Shown here: positions 48,801-62,798 of the stretch, in pieces
Layout: every line of letters starts with the position of its first letter
Position numbering within the stretch: position 1 is the stretch's first letter
Source: Stercorarius parasiticus
Taxonomy: Eukaryota; Chordata; Aves; Charadriiformes; Stercorariidae
Assembly: GCA_013396915.1 (NCBI GenBank)
Contig: VWZL01002800.1
Location: 163,236 to 227,235, forward strand
Length of the DNA stretch: 64,000 bases
Reading direction: 5' to 3'
The notes under the pieces: model-generated
Databases searched by the model: none
What the model saw: the letters and a program-made list of their open reading frames with translations, nothing else
What the model was told of the DNA's origin: nothing
Made by a program: the position numbers and the translations under genes

Positions 48801-51800
48801 CTCTGGCAGATTCAGTTGTGGCAACACTCACAGCTGCTGCCACAATGTTCTGCCCTGCCTTTTTCCAGAAGCTACTACACCTGTAGCATAGACCAGGTTG
48901 CACCATCTGCATCTCTGCTGACCCAGCTTATAGTCTGGTAGCTTGCATAAAGCAGAAAAACATAAGGTGTTTTTGGCTGAACCCAAAAATCTACAGGTGG
49001 GGAGGATAAATCTGAATACACTAGCCTGCGTTCCCTTCCGAGAAGGCACTGCTCTTACTGAGCTCACTGTGGCAAGCTGACAACCGTGCCAAAGGTGCTG
49101 ATCATCTTTTCAGAAGAGGGGGAGCTTTCTTCTCACTTCATTTCACTGTAAACCACAACTAGATGGGCAGTTCTTTAGCTGTGTCCCACCAACTGTTCTC
49201 ACCTGGGAGGGAACAGACATGCTAGTGCCTAGGTTTGACAAGAGCCTTTCCCAACAAACCTTCTCATGACAACTTTGTAATGTCACCAAGCACAGAGTCA
49301 ATGCTAAGCAACTGCCCATCCTCTTCAGCTATTTCAGGGGAAGACTGCCCCGCATTTTCCTCTAGTCTGAGAGATCCCTGTGGTAACCTCTTGCTCCACT
49401 GAAGGTGCCAGAGGATGACACATTTTAGGGGATAAAGTGACCACAGTGAGGTATCTAGTGTGAAATCTGGGGTAAAGGAATCCTTGTTGGCTTCAAGAAG
49501 GTCAGGACTTCACCTCTACTGTTGTTACTATAAACTCTAGGATGTTATTGTTGAATCAGGGTTAAATCAAGTAAAATTTAAGGAAGTTGAGAGAATTTTA
49601 GACAGGAACTTCACAACTTTATTTCTGGAACCGAATGCCCTTTGTCAATAGATTAATAGAGTTCAGTCTGAACACTTAAAAAGGAGCTAAGTGTTCGTTT
49701 TTACGTTGCAGTTTATCAGATCCTCTCCTATAATGCAGTAAAAATTTTACTAAAGCCAAAAACATAAGCTAATATAACCATGAAAACTGTAGCAGAGAAG
49801 CTTAGGTGGATAAGTGAAGACAAAGTGTAGCAATCTTCTGTACCCAGGAGCAAGTCCCAATTCCCTGTTGCAGACATTTACCCTAGCTGCATCCTATATC
49901 TATTATGGGTAAGATACAAGCAATGCATGAAGCCCCCCGCCTCACTCCATGTTCTGGATCCTATAGAAAGGATCCCCATCCCCACTCAATCACATCAGAC
50001 TAAACATTCAGTAACCAGGACCCCAAGGCATGCATCAAAAGAAAGGGCTAGAGAAGACCCTAGTGATCAATATAATGCACTTTTGGAGAAAAAAAAAAGT
50101 CATCTAAAAGAAATCAGACAAAAATTCTCAGCAGCAAGTCCATGGTGAGAAAATCAGGCTGAGAGACGGGTGGTCTAAAAGTAAAGTAAATAGACAGTAT
50201 GCTGCCTCCTCTATATAACCACAGGAGACATAACACCGAGACAGTCTATAAATAGCAAGACATTTCCCATCAGTGCCACTCTACCTCGTAGGAACAAGTG
50301 ACAAAAATGAAGGAAGATCTCAAGTGACCACAAATCACTTTAGAAACCTGGGCAGGGATCCCGAGATAAAAGCAGCACAGGTTAATCTCTCCGACTGAGA
50401 AAAGAGAACCCTAATTGGCAAGTCTATGCAGAGACATGAAAAGAACCTGTTACACAAATGGCCGATTCCTATCCCTTTTAATTTTACAGTGATTTTTACA
50501 GTAATAACACTTTTGATCTTTCCAGCTACATTTTAAAAGGCAATTGTCTGGGAAGGGACAGGTAGGAAGGCAAGAGTAGCAAAGTGCCCTGAGCAGATTC
50601 CAGTGTCAGGTATCCACCTGAAAGCACAATGGAGTTGGAAACTACAAAATATAACTCCTCAACACATCTACCAGCACCTGTTTCTAGACCATTCATGTAA
50701 GCCTAATTGTCTTAATTAGCCATGAAAACATTCTTACAATGTAGCATTCAAATTGGCCCCTCTTCATAGGGTAAAGCAGGTGATTGCTGCTGCAGACAAA
50801 TGAAAAATATTTTCCAACTATTTTTACAGCACTTTCTTGAAATATTAGTTGAGCCTACGTCAACAAATCAGTGTTTCAGAATGCCTGTGTTACCCAGACC
50901 AGTGTGCTCAGTGATTAATAAAGGTCTATGCTTAGATTAGGACCTGGGAGATTTCTGAGCTGCCTGCTGCTTGAAACTGTAGATTTCTTGACAGTACAGA
51001 AAAGGTTACAGATAAGGCGGCTTTTTAGAAAGGATCTGGAGAGCATCAACCATTTTTTTTTATTATTTTCTGTGCACGGGAGTAAATAACAGGGAGTTCC
51101 GGGGAGATCTTCAGGAGAGTCAAAGTAGTAGTATCTGAAGATGAACTCTTGAAAAATATTCCCTAGGCCTTATAAAACACTGTTCAGACCACATGGGATT
51201 TTTTTTTTTTTTACTATCATAGACAAGCACATTTCACAATTCATGCCTGACTTCATTTGCTTTTTCTTCTTTTTTTCCACCTGAAGCAAGGTTAATGGCC
51301 ATCAGCTGAAGTTTCAGGAGAAGGAGCAATCAATCAGTATTCATTTCAACCTCCAGAAACTAAATATGAAACTGGTTGCACGCTTTACAAGTTTCATATC
51401 TGCATATCTACAGATTTAAAAATAATAAAACATCTTAAGGGACATGGGTAACAGTTTGCTTTAATTAATGTCTTCTGCTAGACAAAGAAGCAGGGCCCTC
51501 TGGTCACCTAGCAAATTATTTTTACATGCCAATGCCTCCTCCTAAACAGAGTAAAGTCAAACTGAACTTACGTTCACTGAGCTCCATGACGGCTTGCACA
51601 GCTCTATGTCACACTTCAAGCAGGGTCATTTCTATAAAGTTTTTTCCTGCCCTACATTGGTACAGTAGGAGAGAGCAGCACTGCCCACTTCAGTATGAGC
51701 TTGCACTGGATTGCATTTACAGCTAGAGAAACTCTCATTTGTATGGTTTTTCTTTAAATTTGTGGGCTCAGATTTGTATCTCTGTTAAAACGGCTCCTTG

Positions 51801-54800
51801 AAGTCAACAGGGTTATTCTAGTTATTCAGAGTTATGCTCTGGTCAGATAGTGCAGTATAAACATCCTCCTGTCAAACTCTGCTTTGAGAGAACTTTCAAG
51901 TGCTTAAAAAAAAAAAAAAAGAAAAAGTAAAGACAGAGAGACAATTTTCTGATGATTTGTGTGTCCACGTTGAACAGTTTCAGTCTTATTATGGTCCTCC
52001 TTACACGCTCAGTCCATCATACCCTTCCTCCTACATATTGGGAGATCAAATGTACTATTTCTCTTTTTCCTTTTTAAAAAATAGATCTGTAACATCCATC
52101 TCTGCTCAATCAGCAGTACCAACTTGTAAACAATCATCACTGCAGCACTAATTTTACACCACATCACTTTCTGTTTTCTGTGTTCACCAATGTTACTAGC
52201 CCTTTTTCCTCCCTGGCCACACACTTACATCCTTTAGTTAAAGTATATAAGTAATCCAATAGCTTCAGCTGGCAAAGAAAAGCCTGCAAAAAATTCTCAC
52301 CTCATGCATCTTCAGGGCAAATGTTCTTCTAGACACTTGGTAAAAGAAGGTTCTTTTTCCATTATTCTTTGGGTTTTTGGCAGACAGATTGAGCCAGATG
52401 CTTCTCTTGGACTTAATTATTTATTTCCCTCAAGCAGTCTCCAGCAATTGCTTCTGCTTCTAAATTATTTAAAGTCATACAACACCAGCTCCCCTCTGAT
52501 CTTTTGTTGCATAGATCACTAATGAGCAAACAATCAAAGAACTTAAGAATTTCACTTGAAACATTCTTTTTGTTCATTTGCTTCATCCAAGCCATCTTAG
52601 TGTCATAGCCTTGCTGCTATACTCATCTGGTATAGCTTACTTATTCCAGGGGGAAGGCCAGATGTTGACATGCATATTTCTGGCACCAGCTCCTAACAAA
52701 CTGAAGCTATCATCAGAATGAAGTCAGCACAGATATGACTGCACATGCAGATCTTCTTTTAAAATTTTGGTCCCTCCATGAATTATTAAAACTACCTCAT
52801 CTATTTCATTCTCCGCTTCATTAGAGAGGATTAGAATTTTCTTTTCCTATGTGACCTCTTGAGGTGGTTCTGATTTCATTTTACCTCTTCTTACAGAGAG
52901 GGGAGAGTATTTAGTAAGTTTTAAAATGTAAATGCTAAGGAGGAGCAGGAGGCAATTTCATACCTCCAAGGTACTCTGGCAAAAACATTAGGTTCAGCAT
53001 CTAGACTTTGAACCATTTAGCAAAATCAATATTAATGTTTTCACTGAGACTCGTAGCGCAGAAAATTAACCTCAGCTGAACTTTTCCCACCACGCTTTAA
53101 ATCTTCCCATCTAATTTAGTTCTCAGAGGTTTCCTCACAGTGCCCATTTCTTCACCAAATCAATGAAGGTCCTGCACCATGGACTGCAAAAGAGGGTTGT
53201 TTATATGTGACAGCCCCTCCTGCTTATCTGTGGCTGCTAAATCTAAACTAGTAGACACGTTCTCCACCTATTGACTTTTGCCGTGTCTTTGGTTGTCGTA
53301 GCCGCTGAGTCACTAAGGTATCTCAAAGCAGGAGGGGTAACAGCCCACAAGGCAAGCCATAGGAAAATGTGTTCTCCTCTTTGGAAACAAATAGGACAGA
53401 CATACCTAGAAAACTGTTTATCGCATTACAGTCAATAAGTACCGTGGGCAAGGCAGAACTGTCATTTGCTGCTGCATGCTGAATTTGAGTCTTTATGAAG
53501 GGAGCAGGCTAATACACTGAACAGGTGAGTCACAGCTATATTAACAGTTTGATAAAAATCTGAGATTAGCTCCTGTATTACATAAAGTAGAAATTATCGA
53601 AAGGCACATTCACTGCATAAAGGCAGGAGCAAGAACAAACCACAGTTGCTCGTAAGTGCTCCAATGTAAGCATATGAAGCATTGCTAGACTTTCTTTACA
53701 TTGCCACATCATCTCATCTTGAGCTGTCATCAAGGCCTCAAAATAGCTCCGGGGCCTACAATGCTTACAGTTTACCAAAGAAAGAAGAGGCAGGAGATCA
53801 GGTTCTTGCAGCAATTTAACATCGGTCAGCAAAAATAGGCAGAATAAGCTAAGAAAAATTAACACACCTCAGAAAAATGCAAAAAGGACTTAAGCATCAT
53901 TGTGTATTGGTGTCACTGCTCCAGCTTCAAGGAAGCTTATAGCAACCTAAAACTAGGCAAGAACAGTGGCCATCAGAGACGAGGTGTCCGAATGCCCCAT
54001 ACAGAATGGACCACCGCATACTGAATGCAAAACCTTTGATCTGTACCAGAGGCTGCTTTTAGACTCAGGAGAGCTTCCAGTTGCCGAAAGCTAGGATCTT
54101 GAAAGCTACCACAAATTAATTCAATGCACCAGTTTCCTCTTCACCTGAAGATGGATGGTTCCTGTCAAACGATCCAGCAGTGATCAGGCAGGCAGGAACC
54201 CAGCTAGTTTCCTCAGCAGAGGGAACATGCCATTCCAATTATAGCTTACTGCCACGCTCCTGCAGTGGATTTCAACCCATCCTGGGAAAATGGGAACATT
54301 TAGCCCATTTATATGCTGCTGATTACTCTTCTGTATAATCAGCGGTAAAGCCTGCTATCCCAGAGCATGGCATGTGTCTAGCAGCAGGGCAGTTTCTAGT
54401 AATGTTTGGTTCTATTTCTGACACAAGTCTGCAAAGTCTGTTGTGAATCCCCAGTCATGCTGGCAAGCACTGATGTCCAGAGATCTCTGTCTCAAGTAGA
54501 GCAGTAAAAAGAATGATAAAAAAAAAGCCACACACATGAAGAAGAGACAGACCCGATTAGGAAATACAGGCAGTTACTGTATGCATCTTACTTATGCAGT
54601 GCATGGTGTTTTCTCACCAGCTGAACAGAAGAACAAAGACTTTCTCTCTCTAATACATTCCCTGCTGGGCCCAAATTAATGCAGTATTTTCTTGTTACAC
54701 TGCTGTAGCTGAAGCCTGCCTCCTTTTTTCTCTCAAGGTAACTAGGACAAATCAGGATTACCAAATACAAATACAGATCTGTATGTGCTATCTCTCAAAG

Positions 54801-57800
54801 CTGGCATCTTTCAGTTTTGTCTTCTCAAACAGGCTTAGACAAAGCTTTGTCATATCACACACAAAGCACAGAAACCCCCCTTTCCAAATACCACTGCTGG
54901 CAAAAGCAAGGAAAGTCTCCATGAACTTTCAGGCACTGGACCTCCCCTCAAGCCCCAGCAAACAGCTCCAACAAGTCTGCTGTCAGGAAAGGTGGTTCAC
55001 GCAGGAAAAGGCAGGGAGGCTCAGGCCAAGTCTTTGGCAAGGCTGCTTTATGCATGTTGGTGACACCCTCATCCCCAAACACAGTCCTCCAGCTGCAGGG
55101 AGCCCCTCACACCTGCTGGCTTCCACACAGCTTCTCGCCCAGGCCACCAGCAGCTCCATGGCCACAGGCAGCAGCTGTGTGACCTCAGCCTGGTACCAGG
55201 CAAATCTCTTCCTCTCTTCTCCATCTGCCACACTTCAAGCCCTTTGCTCACGGGCTGAGCCCTCCTTCCATCCTGCATCCGTGCCTCACAGCCCAAACAC
55301 TGCTACTATTGCAGTCAGTGTCCCTGCGATACATTTGGAGAAGCTACTGGCCTTCTGAGTTACTGTTTCTGAGTCTTTGCAAATTTGGATATCAGTTGTA
55401 CTCAGCAATGAGTTTTATTTGAAATAGAGAGATTAAAAAGTCTTCATCTTTTATTTAAGCTAGTTTCATAAGACACTGGAATCGCCTTGTTCCAAAACTA
55501 TCTCCAAACATTGGTCAGTAATGCCCATACCTTAATCTAACCAAGTAGTATATAATTGCTCTTTGCATTACCAGCGTTCAGTATTCTTGAGTAAGGAGTG
55601 GAAATTATTTAAATATTGCATAACCACTTTTTTTTTTTTAAAGCCATGTTTTAAGTTTCTCTTGATGGTGTTCCAGGGTTTTTTTAGCTTGTAGTTTATA
55701 CCAAGACCAAATCTTCAGGCTTCCCTCTACAGCCATGTAAGTTTTATCAGAAAGGAAGCAGAGTTATTCACTCCATTATGCATCTTCAAGAGCTCCAGGT
55801 TTAAGCAGACCTCAGAGACCACAGGTTGATATCACTGTTTGCAAAGGGGAATTCCCACAGTCTGTACCCCCAGGACACTAAGGAAACATGAACCGTAAAC
55901 TTCCCTATTCCTTCACCTCCATGTTGCCAAAGCAACCCAGAAAGGTACAGGAGATAAAAACATATCATGACTTCTGCAAAGGAGGCCAGAGTGCCTCTCA
56001 GAACTAGGCGAAAGCCCAGAGGTGGTCACGTCTAAGGTGAGCTTTTTGGGATGAAGCATCCTCACGGCAAACTAGACACAGCCAACATGAGTCTCACAAT
56101 TTATTCTGCTCCCCTCTGAACAGAGGGTCGCTCTGCTCCTCCCAGCCATGTCTGGACATGGCAGTGACATATAGCGAAGGCAGGCCCAAAGGGAAGTTCA
56201 TTAAACTGAAGGTGCTCAATGAAATCTAGATGTGCAACTGGAGAGCTGCTAATTCACCTGATGCTTCTTCCTGAGTACCTTGTAAGTAGATTCCAGTGTC
56301 AAATATAACCTTGAGCAGTCAGGTTAATTTATTTAAATAGACATTAAAGGGAAAATGTTGAGTGAATACATAAAGTCTGAGATCCCAAACAGTTCCTCAT
56401 GCTTTCCCTCTCCTTTCATCACCTTGAATGTTGTAAGGACTAATGACTTAATTTTATTAAGAGCTTTGAAGGTGAGGAGTGTTGGGCAATTACTAAATAT
56501 GTTTCTTCCTTGTGCTAATTTCCAGCTCCTCTGGCACTAGTCTGTCCTTGTATGACCCTAGCCAAATGCAGCTATGTCATTCCATTCAATTCTGTGGCTT
56601 ATGTGCTCCTAAAAGTGTTATTTTGAAACACACAAAGCTTACCAACGTAGAGAGTCTTCTCACCACTGCAAGACTTACAGATGTGGACTCTTACAAGCAA
56701 AGCTTGCCTGCTTGCTGCTCCTATTTGCTCATGCCACTAATTTTTATGCTTCTATGGAAACAATATGATTTTAGACCAGATTCAGATGAGAGTAAAGCCA
56801 ATAGAGGATAGTTAACAAGAGGGCGGGGAGGGGGGAGAGACAAGAATAAAAGACAGAGGCTGTTGCACACCAGCCCAGCAAAATTCTTGTAACAGGTGCT
56901 TCCCATCTGGCCATGCTGTTTCTGTAATGCCCCATTGGTCATGTAGCAGCTCAGGCTCTGAAGGACATAGCCATAGTGGGTTAGCATCATTGCCAGCTGT
57001 CTGCTTCATCTTCCTGCTGGAGATCACCTCCCAGAGCATAGGAGGCTATAGGGTGTAAGCACAGCCCCAGCTCACAGCCCAGTGGCTTGGTGCAAGCCCA
57101 TGTTCAGCAGGCGTGTGAGCTGGTGGCCCCACAACCGCAGTAACCGAGGTATGAGAGTGTGTTCCTGTCTGTTGTCCCTGTTACTGGGACATCAGTCTCC
57201 ATCAAAGATACAAGGCTTGCAGCCAGAAGGGTCACATAGAAACACCACTGTAAGTAGGGCTGAGCTAATTTACCTATGAACCTTCTTCTGCCAAGAACAA
57301 GAGCAGGGAAAGAAACTCTAGGAAGAAAAGTTCAATAACTCATCTGAGCTTCTAGGCTGTACTACGCATGTCTGTGCGGTCTTCTAGAAAAACCCAGCCA
57401 AAGCCACTGCTGTGAGCACCTTGCTACAGTAAGCCAGGCTGAAATCTTGCACTATGGTTCCACTACAGGTCATACGCAAGGAAAACCACATACCAAGCCA
57501 AGAGAGCAATAAACGTCCGCTAGGCCAAGTTGGATACGGGTGAAATGGAAGGTGGGATGCATGGGGTCAGCTGGCACTATGCCACATAAGGGGTGATCTG
57601 TGGCAAGATGCCAGGTACACCCCAAATTTACCTCTCAAAGTAGGATTGTACTGCAGAAGCCAGTCTTCAGCAAGAGCTGCAGATTCAGTGCTAGATACAG
57701 TTGAGAGAGCTCAGCATTAGCCACAGCATCAAGTTCAAATAACAAGCCTAAGAGATCTTACAGTGCATTGATTGTTTACAAAAGCCAAATACTCGCCTCT

Positions 57801-58980
57801 TTCTCAAAGAGTTGCCTGAAGTATTCAGAACTGTCTAGAGAGAAACTTCAGTCAAAATAACGCTCCCAGGCACCTTCATGCTAGCTCTATGTTGCAGCCC
57901 AAGCCATTCTCACTAGATAGAGACACACAAAAAATGCCCTTTTTCCCCTCCAATAAGCAGGTTTTAACTTCTAAAACTCAACATGTTTGCAAAGTTTCCA
58001 GCAACATTCTAAGTGTTGGTAATATATCAAGGCTGAACTGGAAAAGCAAAACTCTGCAACCAGTTGAAGAGTTTCTAGTTTTAATTATGGAAGAGGGAGC
58101 AGATTGAAGGGAGTGGGTGGAGGGAAGTCTGGGAACATACAGTACTGTGCACTATGAAATGTTGCAGGGAAGTAGAAGGCTGAAGGGCAGCCCCACGTAT
58201 TTTAGAGATTTAACGGTAAATGTTATTGCTCTGCACATGTGAAAGACATAACATGTATTTTTTTTTCAGTCTAACCAGCTCACTTCAGATTGAGCCAAAC
58301 AAGGGAGAATAAGTATTAAAGCTCCATAAGAGACACACAGTGACTCACAGTTGTGCATCTGAGATTAAACACAAAAACGGCAATTGCCTCGAGTTGCCTT
58401 TGCCACACGAGGACTCCTCAATGTTTAAAGAAAGAGGGGTATGGCACACTACCTTAGTTCATAGTGCACAGATGAATCTACAGACATCTTCACTTACCAA
58501 ATGGTTAAAAAAACCACTGTTTTCTTTAGTTTCCTTTTAGCAGCAACCTTTCTGCCTACATATTTTGGAATCCAGACTCCCTGGCACCACAGCTTTAGCA
58601 ACACAGCCATCCTTTCAATTGATTCCAGCAGGAGGCCCCCATGTACACCACAATATCTAAGATGTCGGATTGCAAAGTCATAGCCTGAATTTCCACGGGG
58701 AGATGGTCAGAAAATTAATTGGGGTTTCATTTGCCAGTGGAAAAGTTTGCATTTCTCAGTAACAGAGTAACAACACAAAATCCAAGCACTCTAATTCACA
58801 AATTTTGCTGGAATCTCATGTGAGTGCTTCCATGCTCTCTTCGTCTCTGGGGACCAGACAACATTTCTCTGGATAGACCAGAGTCCTATTGCTGCATCAC
58901 TAGTGGGGCAGTAGAGGACACCCATGGCTACAATGCACCATGAAATATGCTATCTAGCAAAAGAGCACAACCCATAGGAA

Positions 58981-59018
58981 AAAAAAAAAAAAAACAAAAC
59001 ACACACACAAAAAAAACA
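58981..59018. repeat. A-rich tract with CA units
   Basis: A run of A leads into ACACAC units and then another A run, about 38 bases in all. It is low-complexity intronic sequence. Confidence 0.8.
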
Positions 59019-61217
59019 GGCACGAGACATCCAAACTAAAACAAGCCTGAGATCAGGTTCATTGTAAGAAGCCCATGCTTTCCAGGGAAGCTTGGTTTCA
59101 TGAACATCCCCTTTCCATCCAGACAGTTATTGATGAGAAAATTTGACCTAAAAATTCAACTTCTAGCCCTAATACCATGATTTATTATGTTGCCTAAAGC
59201 AAAGCCTAGTCTCTTTGAAAAGAGAAGAGCATCATATGTGTTGCAGTGCCATTTTTAACCATAGCTCCCTCTGGAAATTACAGAGCTGACAATTTTAGTC
59301 ATTTGACAACCAGCACCGTTTGTAGGCATCAGTGCCCAAGTTGCTCTGAATCTGAGCAGCTGCTTCCTGAACCTTATCATTGCACCGCACACAAAACAGA
59401 AACGAGAGGGGCTCTTGCAGAAGTCCAGAGGAAAGAGGAAACCAAGCCCTGAGAGGTGGCAGGGCCCAGAGGGGAAGCAGGCATAACGGTCCCGGAGAAA
59501 AGAGAAGTTTGACACATTTTCCAGCTGGAGCAGGAAACTGCTCTCCTACCGGATTGCAACAGCTTCTGAAGCTGCAATAACAAAGTGAGAACTGACAGGA
59601 ATATGGAAAGGGAGGAAAGACAGCCCTCTGACTCCTGTCACGCTCGAGCTGATAAACAACTCCGGGTACTAACTTTTTGTCCCAAGCAGATCATGCAACT
59701 GCAGAGGCTGTTTTAGTAGTGTGGAAAACAAAACCCAGCAAGGGACACAAAGCTGTAGGAAATACTAATGACTTATCTCCCTCCTTTAAACGGTTGTTTT
59801 AGTTTACCAGAACTCAGGAGCTCCTTTTGGACCACGCTGACAATCCATGTGCTTGCAGAGCCTGTCTTAGTTAGAGACCCCAGCTTCTCCCAGCACTTTC
59901 ATTCATTTCATGCTCCCCTCTAAGTAATTGCGCTTTGGTCATTGAGGCTTGCTCCCTGCCAGCTGCTACAGCTGTGGAGCAATGCTGCAAAAATAGGGTC
60001 AGACTATGGAGATGCTAGCTCAGCCTCACAGAGGACACTTATGGCTCCAGTTTCACCACAGCATCAAAGGAAAATTCTCCCAATCCACTATTTTCAATTC
60101 AGTGAGAAGATTACCTCAAGCAACAATAACTTAGAAACAGAATTCAGTTCTCAAGTCTATATTTTGTCACCACCAGCTCTCTGTAAACTGGAGAGCCTGC
60201 GGCTGCTTCTGCACATGCTGCAGTCGCTTCTCTCGTTTCCACAGAGGAGGAAGGTGGATGCACAGGCTGGCTGGAAAGCCACCAGGAGGGACAAACCTAT
60301 GCCTAAAGCAAGCCTTGAGGCTCAAGGTGATATGCTTCCAAACTGGCCAAATCTTTCACCTCCAGCCACAGTTCTGGAAAACACTTGCACGTGCTGTTGC
60401 TTGTGGCAGCTGAGCTGTCAGTTTTTGCTGCCGGCTGTCACCAGAGTGACACATTGGCAAGCCCTCAGGCATAGCACAGAGTCTCATGGAGGCTAGCAAG
60501 GAAGAAGGTGGAAGTAATTATGTTTGTACAAGAGGTTTGGATCTTGATGCAGAGAAAGTGGTACTGTAGGAACTGGTAAGAGCCACAGTCATGTTAGTCA
60601 TCAGCTGTAGGGCTCCCTTTGACCTCAGCTCTGCTACAGTCTCCTAGAAAGGGAGAAACATGGAATATTTCCTGGGTTAGAAATATCACACGATAGTGGA
60701 CCCAGCATGAAATATTGCAGGATCTCAGTTACAGAATTTTATTTTAATTTTTGGACTTTTCATCCCACTTCAGAGTTCAGTTTCCCAGTCAGCCTTGCCA
60801 AGCCATCTTGTGATACAAATGAATTAAAAATGTCATCATAACCAATCAGTGCTGAGGAAGGAATGGCGAGGCGCAGAGCCTGGGAAGAGCAGCTATGCTA
60901 AGACTTCACTATTGAAAGAGTATTGGCTATCCACCACTGTGGGGAACTTGCTTTCCCTGAACTTGGCTCATTTTCCCCACACAGTAGGTTTTAGCCACAT
61001 ACGGGCATTATCTGAATGTGCTTCATACTGAAGTGTCAGAATGGACAGAAGAAGTAGCTATTAATGAAAAGGTCCAGGAGCTTTGAGCACATCTTGGAGA
61101 ATTTTTAAGGAGTATGGAATCTGTTTTTTATAACACTTCTATATTTTATTGTTTTCTTCTATGCAGTGTCTCATTAGAACTACAACTTCTTACCCATTGC
61201 TTTCTGTCTCCAAACAG

Positions 61218-61304
61218 ATCCCCAGCAAGATTTTGCTTTCAGCATTGACCGTTGTTCTGATGTCACAACCCACACCTTCAACATCAGAGCTGCAATGGTC
61301 CTAA
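61218..61304 (+). CDS. LY86: LY86 (MD-1), exon 2: ML domain segment
   Basis: This 87-base exon completes codon 41 (Asp, split G|AT) and encodes residues 42-69 (PQQDFAFSIDRC to AAMVL), plus the first base of codon 70. It supplies Cys53 and the early beta strands of the ML fold, a two-sheet cup that holds a lipid. The boundaries are set by the CAG acceptor at 61215-61217 and a consensus GTAAGT donor at 61305. Both flanking introns are phase 1, so the exon is symmetric and removal would keep frame while deleting 29 codons including Cys53. The sequence DPQQDFAFSIDRCSDVTTHTF agrees with chicken MD-1 as I recall it. Confidence 0.95.
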   Translation: MPSKILLSALTVVLMSQPTPSTSELQWS

Positions 61305-62669
61305 GTAAGTGAATTGCTATTTTCTCACGCCATAACAGGTAATTCATGTGCGAGTGCTGGTATTAAGTAGTAAGCAAGGGTGACAATCTACTATAAAAGA
61401 TGAATGGGCTTCATTTCTGAGAAGTTTCAAAACCTACATGGGGCTACAGAAATGTCAGTTCTGTCATCAGCTCAGCCTCAGACTATGCAGGTTGTATCAG
61501 CCCTCAGCCCCTATTCCTTTCCTACCCTTCTTTCGCACATACGGATAGCCAAGGTGAGAGCTGCTCTAGAGCTTGCCTTCACAGCTAAGTCTTCTGGGGA
61601 GAGTCTTGTTGAATGAGACCGCTACAGCACCCCACACTCTTGTGTCAGCACCAGCAGTGCTCAGCTAATTGCCAAGGCTGACCCTTGCAGGTGGAAAACT
61701 GAAAGGACTCCCACAGACCAAGGCGGGGGGCACCACTTTGCGCCTCCTGGGCATGCAGAGAAGCATGCTAGGGAAATTCTGGGGAAGTGCTAGCCTGAGG
61801 CAACAGTCATGCCATCAGCTCACCACCTGTGCTAGCTCAAATTATACCCTTCAGCACTTGACTGATCAGCAATACAAGGTTAAAAGCAGAACTGCATTTG
61901 AGCTAATGGGCTGGGTGCACAAGTTAATATTAGCCATGGCTTGCTTTGTGATCCTTGCACAGGAAAGCCACCTTCTTGCAACCCTGTTAGCCCCAAGCTC
62001 ACCTAGAACCTCTGCTACCAGAGCATAGATACGAGAGTGCTGCTGTATGCCCCTGGTGCTGAAAATAAGTTTGTGAGCCAAGGGTCTCTTAACACTTGGG
62101 AATGCTTCCTTGCATCCAAAAGTTCTCCCTCGTGAGACAATGTCCTTTTGCCTGGGGCCTTTCCACCAACTCAGAGTACAGGACCTCCCTCTAAATCTTG
62201 TAGCCTCACTGGCTGTATGGCAGTGGCAAGCAAGCCATGCACAAGCAGCCAACCTCCCAGCACTGCCAAGCTGCTATGCTGGCCCTTGGCACAGGTTTGG
62301 CTCAGGCCAGCTACCATTTTCCCAGGCAGCAGGTACAGGCCACAGGCTGCTCCCAGGGACCCATTGGATACGGTCTCTATGCTAGACGCAGTAGGGAAGA
62401 AAGAGTTTAAGTGTATGGACACAAGATTTACTATGCCTGTTGACTTTGGAGTTAGAGAATGGTCATGGACGTAGTTTATTTACCAATAAAGATATATGCT
62501 AGAGACTTGTTCCTGAGCCATGGATTTCTATGTATCAGGAGTTCTCGATGAAGAGAAAAACATTCAATGGCCTTTCCAGCAGGGGAAAAAATGAAATTTA
62601 AAAAAAATAAAGTAATAAACCTGTTTACCCTTGCACTTTCTCTGAGGTCTCCTTCTGCTTTGTGTGTAG
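61305..62669 (+). other. LY86: LY86 intron 2 (1.4 kb)
   Basis: A 1,365-bp intron with a GTAAGT donor and a 'ttctgctttgtgtgtag' acceptor, phase 1. Open frames of up to about 128 codons on either strand resemble nothing known. No repeat element is recognised. Confidence 0.88.
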
Positions 62670-62798
62670 GACACAGCATCAAGGAACTATACCTCAAGGT
62701 TGACCTGATCATAAACGGGAAGACTGTCTTAACCTACTCAGAGACGATTTGCGAGCCGGGTCATTCTAAGCTTGTTTTCTGTGGAAAGAAGAAAGGAG
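62670..62798 (+). CDS. LY86: LY86 (MD-1), exon 3: ML domain segment
   Basis: This 129-base exon completes codon 70 (Arg, split A|GA) and encodes residues 71-112, from HSIKELYLKVDLIINGKT to FCGKKKG, plus one base of codon 113. It carries Cys97 and Cys107 of the ML domain. The boundaries are a TAG acceptor at 62667-62669 and a GTAATT donor at 62799. The exon is again symmetric phase 1. No N-X-S/T glycosylation sequon occurs in residues 1-112; in this part N62 and N85 lack the required Ser or Thr. The remaining C-terminal part of the protein (about 160 residues in the family) must be encoded to the right of this window. Confidence 0.95.

Larger units (their letters stand above)
47293..61217 (+). 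other. LY86: LY86 intron 1 (13.9 kb)
   Basis: The intron runs from a GTGAGA donor to a 'tttctgtctccaaacag' acceptor, phase 1. It contains no recognisable gene. Frames such as 54783-55358 (191 codons) and 59942-60496 (184 codons) are Ser/Leu/Pro-rich, match no family and look fortuitous. A possible old MIR-type SINE lies near 48720-48800 on the minus strand. Simple sequence includes an A-rich run at 51905-51920, T runs near 51200 and 55629-55640, and an A/AC-rich tract at about 58981-59018. I recognise no CR1 in this intron. First-intron enhancers are common in immune genes but cannot be identified here. Confidence 0.85.

Noticed and set aside
54783..55358. A 191-codon open frame on the plus strand
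   Set aside because: It lies within LY86 intron 1, is Ser/Leu/Pro-rich and resembles no family. Open frames on both strands here reflect a locally C/A-rich composition.
59942..60496. A 184-codon open frame on the plus strand
   Set aside because: No family resemblance, and it is intronic to LY86. It most likely arose by chance.
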